Origin: SCTM01 sp965279655
Lineage (GTDB): Bacteria > Pseudomonadota > Alphaproteobacteria > Rhodospirillales > Rhodospirillaceae
DNA length: 64,000 bases
Assembly: GCA_965279655.1 (NCBI GenBank)
Contig: OZ257255.1
Span: forward strand, 868,001 to 932,000
Reading direction: 5' to 3'
The translations under genes and the position numbers were made by a program. A model generated the notes under the pieces. It searched no databases. It was not told the origin of the DNA and saw only the letters and a list, made by a program, of their open reading frames with translations. Of the stretch, positions 58,469 through 64,000 are shown piece after piece (positions within the stretch are counted from its first letter, which is position 1; every line of letters starts with the position of its first letter).

Positions 58469-59910
58469 GCCGCCGGCAGTTCGGTGATCGACTTCATCGT
58501 GGTGAGGTCGCCCTTTTGCGTCATTAGCGCCTTCTTGCGCAGGAAGCGCAGGATGGAGGCGGGGCCCATGCGGGAACCGCCCATGCCGGAGAAATTGAAC
58601 GAGGTCTTCTCCGCATCGCGCAGGATCGCGGTTGTGAGGATGGTATCCTGCAGGCTGATGCCGCCGGCGTCGATCTGTTGGCCGAGCTTCAGCGCTTCCT
58701 CTTCGCTGCCGGCGATCACCGCGCCGGAGAGGCCGAACTCGGTCTCGTTGGCGAGTTTCACCGCTTCCGCCTCGGTCTTGTACTTCATCACCGGCATCAC
58801 CGGGCCGAAGGTTTCGTCGGTCATGATCTTCATGTTATGGGTGACATCCGTCACCACCGTGGGCCGCATATAGAGTCCGCCACCCAGGTTCTGGCTTTTT
58901 CCGCCGGTGCGGATCTTGGCGCCGTGCGCCACCGCGTCGTCGAGTTGGGAGTCCACCACGGCCGCCTGCTTGCCGAAGATGAACGGGCCGATGTGGCCCT
59001 TGTGGACATTCGGATAGTTCAGCTCGATTTCCTCGGCCTTCTTCACCAGCAGATCGACGAACTTGTCGTGAACCTTCTCTTGCACATAGACGCGCTCAAG
59101 GGAGAAGCAGATCTGCCCCGACGCGAACACGGAGCCGCGCAAGACCGCGGTCGCGGCCTTGTCGATATCCGCATTCTCCGTGACGATCACGGGATCTTTC
59201 CCGCCGAGTTCCAGGAACACGGGTATGAACCGCCGCGCGCAGGCTTCAGCGACCTTGCGGCCCGTGGTGACGCTGCCGGTGAAGCAGACGATATCGACAT
59301 TCTCGATCAGGGCTTGGCCGGTCTCGCCGCCGCCGACAACGTAGTGCAGCACGCCCGCCAGTTCCGGCACCTGCTGAATGCAGTCCATCAACGGTGCGAC
59401 GAACCGCGGCGTCACTTCGCTCGGCTTAATAAGCGCGGCGCAGCCGGCGATCAGCGCCGGGATCGCGTCGATCGAGGACAGCATTAAGGGGAAATTCCAC
59501 GGACTGATGACGCCGAGCACCGGATAAGGCTTCAGCTGCGTGCGATAGGTTACGTTCGGCATGATCGTGGACGTACCGTCGAGATGCGCCCTCGCGAGGA
59601 TATCGGCCGCCCGGTCGCACCACCCGCGAATGCCCCAGATGATCCCGTCCGGAGCCTCTTTGGAAATCCGCCACCGACCCGTGTCGATCGACTCAGCCTT
59701 GCTGATGGCGTCACGATTCTTTTCCACCACGTCGGCGAACTTGCGCAACACGCTCAGGCGATGCTCCAGCGGCGCTGCGGCCCAGGCGATCTGGTTCGCG
59801 CGCAAGCGCCCGGCGATGTCCTTCATCTCCTGCGCGGATGGCGGGGTGATGTGGTAGTCCACTTCCCCCGTGCGCGGATTACGAATTGGCAGCGTGTTGG
59901 GAAGGCTCAT
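58465..59910 (-). CDS. Aldehyde dehydrogenase family protein
   Basis: A 481-residue ALDH. SPWNFPLMLSSIDAIPALIAGC is the NAD-binding region, FLELGGKDPVIV holds the base glutamate, FASGQICFSLERVYV the nucleophile cysteine, and DETFGPVMPVM the conserved C-terminal motif. It resembles succinate-semialdehyde/aromatic aldehyde dehydrogenases. The ATG at 59910 has AAAGGTG upstream and lies 2 bases after the aldo/keto reductase stop, so the two form one operon: a reductase and a dehydrogenase possibly acting on the same aldehyde. Confidence 0.9.
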   Translation of the reverse strand: MSLPNTLPIRNPRTGEVDYHITPPSAQEMKDIAGRLRANQIAWAAAPLEHRLSVLRKFADVVEKNRDAISKAESIDTGRWRISKEAPDGIIWGIRGWCDRAADILARAHLDGTSTIMPNVTYRTQLKPYPVLGVISPWNFPLMLSSIDAIPALIAGCAALIKPSEVTPRFVAPLMDCIQQVPELAGVLHYVVGGGETGQALIENVDIVCFTGSVTTGRKVAEACARRFIPVFLELGGKDPVIVTENADIDKAATAVLRGSVFASGQICFSLERVYVQEKVHDKFVDLLVKKAEEIELNYPNVHKGHIGPFIFGKQAAVVDSQLDDAVAHGAKIRTGGKSQNLGGGLYMRPTVVTDVTHNMKIMTDETFGPVMPVMKYKTEAEAVKLANETEFGLSGAVIAGSEEEALKLGQQIDAGGISLQDTILTTAILRDAEKTSFNFSGMGGSRMGPASILRFLRKKALMTQKGDLTTMKSITELPAA

Positions 59911-59912
59911 GC

Positions 59913-60881
59913 TTAAGCACCTTTCGGCGGCGGGCTGATGGCGTCCACCTTCGCAAGCACCTCCGCGCTTGGCCGATAGGCGCCGGCTTTCACATTGCCG
60001 TCCAATTGCTCGGGTCGGGTCGCACCGGCGATGACGCTCGGCACATACGGCTTGCTCAGCAGCCAACCGAACGCGAGATCGAGCAAGGTGCAGCCGGCTT
60101 CGTCGCACACCTGCTGCAGCGCTTCGGCTTTGGCGAGCATGGCGTCGCCGAAGAACCGGTCCGACATCGCGCCGCGGCTAGCCCAGGCGGCGCCACGCGA
60201 TCCTTCGGGCGGTTTTTCGCCGCGCTTATATTTGCCGGAGAGCAGTCCGCTCTCGAGGGGGAAGAACGGCAGGATGCCGACGCCGAACTTCATGCAGGCC
60301 GGCACCAGTTCCGCTTCGATCTGGCGCGACAGGATGCTGTAGTGATTCTGCGCGGAAACGAACGGCGTCAGGTGGTATTCCTTCGCGGTCCAGGCCGCGT
60401 CCACGGTCTGCCAGCCGGTGAAGTTGGAATGGCCGATGTAGCGCACCTTGCCCTGGCGCACGAGGTCGTCCATCGCGCGCATCACTTCCTCGATCGGCGT
60501 GATCGTGTCGGGGCGGTGGATCTGATAGAGGTCGATGTAGTCGGTCTTCAGGCGCGTCAGGCTCGCTTCGACCGCGCGCATGACCCGGTCCCGCGACATG
60601 CCGGCGTCCATGTGCCATTGCTTGCCCATGGCGTTGCCGAACTTGGTGCCGATGATGATTTCGTGCCGCCGGCTGCCCAGCGCGTTTCCCAGGAAACGTT
60701 CTGATTCAGCATCGCCCTTGCCGTACATGTCGGCGGTATCGAACAGGGTAATGCCCACATCGATCGCCTTGCCGACGACCACATCCGTCTGCGCCTGATC
60801 GATGCGCATGCCGAAGTTATTGCAGCCGAGGCCGACCGCGGAAACCCTCAGGCCGGAGCGGCCGAGCGGACGATATTCCAT
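59913..60881 (-). CDS. Aldo/keto reductase
   Basis: A 322-residue NADPH-dependent reductase with a TIM barrel. MEYRPLGRSGLRVSAVGLGCNNFG is the classical start. The catalytic tetrad is visible as D in TLFDTADMYGKGDAE (with Y of MYG), K in GTKFGN and H in IGHSNFTGWQ. YIDLYQIHRPD is conserved, as is the late SVIAGATRPEQL. The closest branch is the YajO/Tas-like family without SDR relation. First gene of the operon with the aldehyde dehydrogenase. Confidence 0.9.
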   Translation of the reverse strand: MEYRPLGRSGLRVSAVGLGCNNFGMRIDQAQTDVVVGKAIDVGITLFDTADMYGKGDAESERFLGNALGSRRHEIIIGTKFGNAMGKQWHMDAGMSRDRVMRAVEASLTRLKTDYIDLYQIHRPDTITPIEEVMRAMDDLVRQGKVRYIGHSNFTGWQTVDAAWTAKEYHLTPFVSAQNHYSILSRQIEAELVPACMKFGVGILPFFPLESGLLSGKYKRGEKPPEGSRGAAWASRGAMSDRFFGDAMLAKAEALQQVCDEAGCTLLDLAFGWLLSKPYVPSVIAGATRPEQLDGNVKAGAYRPSAEVLAKVDAISPPPKGA

Positions 60882-60921
60882 GAAAAGCGCCTCACGCCAT
60901 AAGTGAAGGCCCGACCTTAGC

Positions 60922-62070
60922 TCAGGCCATGCGGCTGCGGAACAGGCGCATTGCCATGGCCGCGGTCACCACGCCGATAAGTACCATCGGCCATAGGTTA
61001 GCAAAGGCCACGGACGCGGGGATATCCTGCAGGAACACCCCACGATTTATCACCAGCACATATCGCAAGGGATTGAGATAAGTCAAAGCCTGCACCCAAC
61101 CCGGCATATTCTCGATCGGCGTGGTGAGACCGGACAGGATGATGCAGGGCAGCACCACGCAAAACGAGGCGATCTGCGCCTGCTGTTGCGTGCTGGTGAG
61201 GGTGGAGATCATCAGGCCGACGCTGGTCACGGACAGCATGAACACCGCCAGGCCGAGGGCCATCAGGGCCACGTCGCCGCGCAGCGGCACGTGGAAAATC
61301 AGAATGCCGAGGACGGCGAGCACAGTGCCTTCGGTGAAAGCGATGATCGCGGGGCCGATGATCTTGCCCACGAACAACTCCCACGGCCGCAGAGGCGTGA
61401 CCAGAAGTTGCTCGAACGTGCCGAGTTCCCGCTCGCGCGCCACGGACATGGCGGTGGTAAGAGTCGCGATCACCATGGCGAGGGTAGCGACCAAGCCCGG
61501 AATGATGAACCATTGTGTCTCAAGATTGGCATTGAACCAGGCGCGGGTGATGAGTTGTGGCCCCGCCGTGCTGCGCCCATACTTCGCGGCCTGTTCCCGC
61601 GAGAAGTCGCCGACGATTTCATTCACGTAGGACATGGCGATCAGCGCCGTGTTGGACTGCCGTCCGTCGATGATGAATTGCAGGGTTGGCGTCCTGCCGG
61701 ATGCCAGGTCACGGCTGAAGGTCGGGCCGATCCGCAGGACCGCGAGAGCCTTGGCGTCCTCGATCACCGCGCGGATCTCCTCGCCGTTGGTCAGGCGCGC
61801 GACGGGTTCGAAGGCATCGGACCCGGTGAAGCGCGCCACCAGTTCGCGGCTGGCGAGACCGGCGTCCTCGTTGAGGATAGCGATGGGCGCCTCGCGAAGG
61901 TCGAAGGTCGCGGCATAGGAAAAGACGAACAGCTGCATGATCGGCGGCAGGATCAGGATCGTGCGGCCGCGCTTGTCGAGCCAGATCGTCAGCAGCTCGC
62001 GCCGGATCAGCGCGCCGATGCGGCGCAGGGACTCGACCCAGGAAGGGGGCCAGGAGGCGGGAAATTTCAT
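60922..62070 (-). CDS. ABC-2 type exporter permease (YbhR/YbhS-like)
   Basis: A 382-residue membrane protein. One N-terminal helix (ILILPPIMQLFVFSYAATFDL), a large periplasmic domain (about residues 55-180), then five hydrophobic segments (IIPGLVATLAMVIATLTTAMSV, IAFTEGTVLAVLGILIF, VALMALGLAVFMLSVTSVGLMIS, CVVLPCIILSGLTTPIENMPGW, LWPMVLIGVVTAAMAM). ERELGTFEQLLVTPLRPWELFVGKI is the conserved ABC-2 coupling segment. The ATG at 62070 overlaps the stop of the second permease. The pair forms a heterodimeric exporter channel with the ATPase of 63191. Confidence 0.88.
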   Translation of the reverse strand: MKFPASWPPSWVESLRRIGALIRRELLTIWLDKRGRTILILPPIMQLFVFSYAATFDLREAPIAILNEDAGLASRELVARFTGSDAFEPVARLTNGEEIRAVIEDAKALAVLRIGPTFSRDLASGRTPTLQFIIDGRQSNTALIAMSYVNEIVGDFSREQAAKYGRSTAGPQLITRAWFNANLETQWFIIPGLVATLAMVIATLTTAMSVARERELGTFEQLLVTPLRPWELFVGKIIGPAIIAFTEGTVLAVLGILIFHVPLRGDVALMALGLAVFMLSVTSVGLMISTLTSTQQQAQIASFCVVLPCIILSGLTTPIENMPGWVQALTYLNPLRYVLVINRGVFLQDIPASVAFANLWPMVLIGVVTAAMAMRLFRSRMA

Positions 62071-63194
62071 TCCAAATTCCGTGTGGTCTTGCGGGCGGTG
62101 ATGGTCAGCAGGATCGCGGCCATCAACGCGAGCGCGCCCAGGTTCGGCAGGATCACCGCCCAGATGTCTCCGGCCAGGAACAGGGTCTTGAGGATTTCCA
62201 CGAAGTAACGCGCGGGGACGATGTGGGTGATCACCTGCACGACCGGATTCATCGAGCGGATGTCGAAGATGAATCCGGACAAAAGCATTCCCGGCAGCAT
62301 CGTCGCGGTGAGAGCCAGGATGGACGCGCTGAATTGATTGCGCGTGATGGTGGACGCCATCAGGCCGAAGCCCAGCACCACCAGCATGAACAGACTGCTC
62401 GCCAGCAGCAGCACCCATACTGAACCCACGAAGGGCAGGCCGAAGACCGTGAGCGCGAACACCGTGCTGACGATCATCCCGCCCATGCCGAGCCCGAAGT
62501 AGGGTAGCAGCTTGCCTAGCAGCAGTTCGGTCTTGGTCAGGGGCGTGGTGAGCAGCGCTTCCATGGTGCCGCGTTCCCACTCGCGCGCGATGACGAGCGC
62601 CGTCAGCAGGGCGCCGATCAGGGTCATGATGACGGCGATCAGGCCGGGGATGATGGAGCGGTGGCTATCCACTGCCTCGTTGAACCAGATCCGCGACTGC
62701 ACGGCGATGGCCTGCACAGGCGTGCGGTCTATCTGTGCCTTGTCTTGCAGCCACGTTGCCCAGATGCCCTGGATGTAACCCGCCATCAGGCGCGCCGTAT
62801 TGGAATCCGTGCCATTCACCAGCACCTGAATCGGCGCCCCGTTGGCGCGATGCATCTGCGCGCCGAAATCCGATGGCAGAACGATCATGGCGCGCACCTT
62901 GCCCGTGCGCATCCATTCGACGGCGGTTCGGCGATCCGGCGCGAGGGTCGGCGTGATGTAGGGTGTCGCGCGGAGCGACGCGAGGAAGTCCTGCGCTTCC
63001 GGCGCTGAGGTTTCAATCACGACCGCGGCGGGTTGATCTTTGGCGTCGAGAGAGACCCCGAAGCCAAACAGCACCAGCATGACCATCGGCAGGATCACCG
63101 CCACCACGATGCTCGACGGATCGCGGATGATCTGGAGCCATTCCTTGCGCAGGAAGCCTCGCAGGCGCTGCATGTTCACGGTTGGCCCGGTCAT
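62067..63194 (-). CDS. ABC-2 type exporter permease (YbhS-like)
   Basis: A 375-residue membrane protein with the same layout as its partner: RKEWLQIIRDPSSIVVAVILPMVMLVLFGFGVSLDA starts the first helix, then a periplasmic domain, then five helices (IIPGLIAVIMTLIGALLTALVI, MGGMIVSTVFALTVFGLPFV, VWVLLLASSLFMLVVLGFGLMAS, TATMLPGMLLSGFIFDIRSMNP, LPNLGALALMAAILLTITA). EWERGTMEALLTTPLTKTELLLGKL is the ABC-2 coupling segment. Overlaps both neighbours by ATGA. YbhFSR exports cationic drugs or acts as a Na+/H+ system in E. coli; the substrate here is unknown. Confidence 0.88.
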   Translation of the reverse strand: MTGPTVNMQRLRGFLRKEWLQIIRDPSSIVVAVILPMVMLVLFGFGVSLDAKDQPAAVVIETSAPEAQDFLASLRATPYITPTLAPDRRTAVEWMRTGKVRAMIVLPSDFGAQMHRANGAPIQVLVNGTDSNTARLMAGYIQGIWATWLQDKAQIDRTPVQAIAVQSRIWFNEAVDSHRSIIPGLIAVIMTLIGALLTALVIAREWERGTMEALLTTPLTKTELLLGKLLPYFGLGMGGMIVSTVFALTVFGLPFVGSVWVLLLASSLFMLVVLGFGLMASTITRNQFSASILALTATMLPGMLLSGFIFDIRSMNPVVQVITHIVPARYFVEILKTLFLAGDIWAVILPNLGALALMAAILLTITARKTTRNLE

Positions 63195-64000
63195 TGTGGA
63201 TGCTCCCGGTCGTAGTTCTCGACCAAGGAAATGAACGCGGCTTCGAGCCCAGCGCCTTCCTTGTCGTGCTGCGCCTTGATTTCTTCGGGCGAGCCCAAAC
63301 CGATCATCTTGCCCCGATAGATGATGGCGAGGCGGTCGCAGTACTCCGCCTCGTCGATGAAGTGGCTGGTGACCAGCACGGTCATCCCCGCGTCCGCCAT
63401 GGCGTTGATGCGGGCCCAGAAATCATGGCGCGTCACCGGATCGACGCCGGAGGTGGGCTCGTCCAGGAACAGGATCGCCGGGCGGTGCAAAATGGCGCAG
63501 GCGAGCGCCATGCGCTGTTTGATGCCCAGCGGCAGCAAGCCGCAGGGGGAGTTGCGATAGGGTTCGAGGCCGAAGGCGTCGATGGCTTCCGCAACGCGAT
63601 CCTCGGCCGCCTTCTTCGCCAGCCCGTATACGCCCGCGGCGAAACGCATATTCTGTTCGACGCTGAGGAAGCCGACATAGGCGAACTTCTGCGCCATGTA
63701 GCCGAGACGTCCACGCGCATCGGCGCGGGCCACGCGGAGATCGAAGCCGGCGACATAGGCTTCGCCGCTGGTAGCGGGGATCAGGCCGCACAGCATCTTG
63801 AAGGTGGTGGACTTGCCCGCGCCGTTCGGGCCGAGCAGTCCGAAGATCTCGCCCCGCTGGACCTCGAACGACAGATGATCGACGGCGGTGAAGTCGCCGA
63901 ATATACGCGTGAGGTCGTGGACCCTGATGAGATCGCCGGTACCGGTTTCCTCAGTGTGCTCCACCGCCGGCAGCGGCTTGTGCGGCGGATTCAGCATCGC
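63191..64000 (-). CDS. ABC exporter ATP-binding protein, probably C-terminal half of a YbhF-like protein (partial)
   Basis: At least 268 residues, open to the right edge. Walker A is GLLGPNGAGKST, the Q-loop is YMAQKFAYVGFLSVEQNM, the signature is unusual (GLLPLGIKQRMALACAI where LSGGxxQR is usual), Walker B is ILFLDEPTSGVD and the switch region VTSHFIDEAEYCDR. The ATG at 63997 is possible, but the first 20 residues (PPHKPLPAVEHTEETGTGDL) look like the linker before the second ATPase of YbhF, which has two ABC domains. The gene therefore probably begins beyond the window. Coupled to both permeases. Confidence 0.85.
   Translation of the reverse strand, partial: AMLNPPHKPLPAVEHTEETGTGDLIRVHDLTRIFGDFTAVDHLSFEVQRGEIFGLLGPNGAGKSTTFKMLCGLIPATSGEAYVAGFDLRVARADARGRLGYMAQKFAYVGFLSVEQNMRFAAGVYGLAKKAAEDRVAEAIDAFGLEPYRNSPCGLLPLGIKQRMALACAILHRPAILFLDEPTSGVDPVTRHDFWARINAMADAGMTVLVTSHFIDEAEYCDRLAIIYRGKMIGLGSPEEIKAQHDKEGAGLEAAFISLVENYDREHPQ

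Overview
The window is high-GC, densely coded DNA from a free-living alphaproteobacterium. The evidence is a C4-type 5-aminolevulinate synthase (HemA), a DUF2849 gene beside a ferredoxin-type sulfite reductase, two-domain HxlR regulators, and many small SnoaL/NTF2-like and lipocalin-like proteins beside acyl-CoA ligases and thiolases. I cannot place it below class. I saw no rRNA, tRNA, CRISPR array, insertion sequence or phage gene. Many neighbours overlap by an ATGA or GTGA junction, so the genome is compact.

Region 1 (1-16000) is a catabolic island. It holds three acyl-CoA ligases (a feruloyl-CoA-synthase-like one cut by the left edge, 7709-9370 and 14381-16000) and two thiolases of different families. 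It also holds a carotenoid/lignostilbene-type oxygenase, an SDR, a lipocalin-like protein, four SnoaL/NTF2-like proteins, a DapB-like oxidoreductase and a nitronate-monooxygenase-like flavoprotein. Two regulators with duplicated HxlR domains lie near its two ends. A 16-base motif, GTTC-N4-WTGCAAG(T/C), recurs before nearly every transcription unit here and I did not notice it elsewhere; it is probably a shared operator. The gene set suggests side-chain oxidation of a phenylpropanoid, stilbene or terpenoid-like compound.

Region 2 (16000-20000) has a long palindrome, a small secreted protein, a receiver-domain protein, an MFS transporter and a run of three very small genes leading into an Rrf2 regulator. 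An IscR-type box (19268-19292) precedes the run.

Region 3 (20100-35221) is a sulfur supercluster: Rrf2 regulator, a 54-residue membrane peptide, an outer-membrane porin, sulfate-binding protein, CysT, CysW and CysA, then a tightly coupled set cobA - DUF2849 - sulfite reductase - DUF934 - cysH - hemA - hemC - hemD - hemB - precorrin-2 dehydrogenase-like gene. It joins sulfate uptake, APS reduction and sulfite reduction to a full route from glycine and succinyl-CoA to precorrin-2 and sirohydrochlorin, the precursor of the siroheme that sulfite reductase needs. ATP sulfurylase is not in the window. The HemC here contains no cysteine at all, although the family binds its cofactor through an invariant cysteine.

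Region 4 (35222-55800) is mixed: an old-yellow-enzyme-type reductase, a SPOR lipoprotein, a hydrolase plus paraoxonase-like pair, a GPH-family transporter and an aldehyde dehydrogenase. It includes a periplasmic redox module (a Vgb-type propeller fused to cytochrome c, a second cytochrome c, and a family-3 solute-binding protein) followed by a GFA-family gene. An acetate-permease-like pair then sits with an MmgE/PrpD protein and an FAD dehydrogenase.

Region 5 (55800-64000) carries a beta-hydroxyacid dehydrogenase, an orphan cyclic-nucleotide-binding domain, a MazG-like protein, DUF1272, a TlpA-like thioredoxin, an aldehyde dehydrogenase with an aldo/keto reductase, and a YbhFSR-like ABC exporter cut by the right edge. 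Three related REP-like palindromic elements (5751-5855, 9888-10009, 35260-35382) lie in intergenic gaps.
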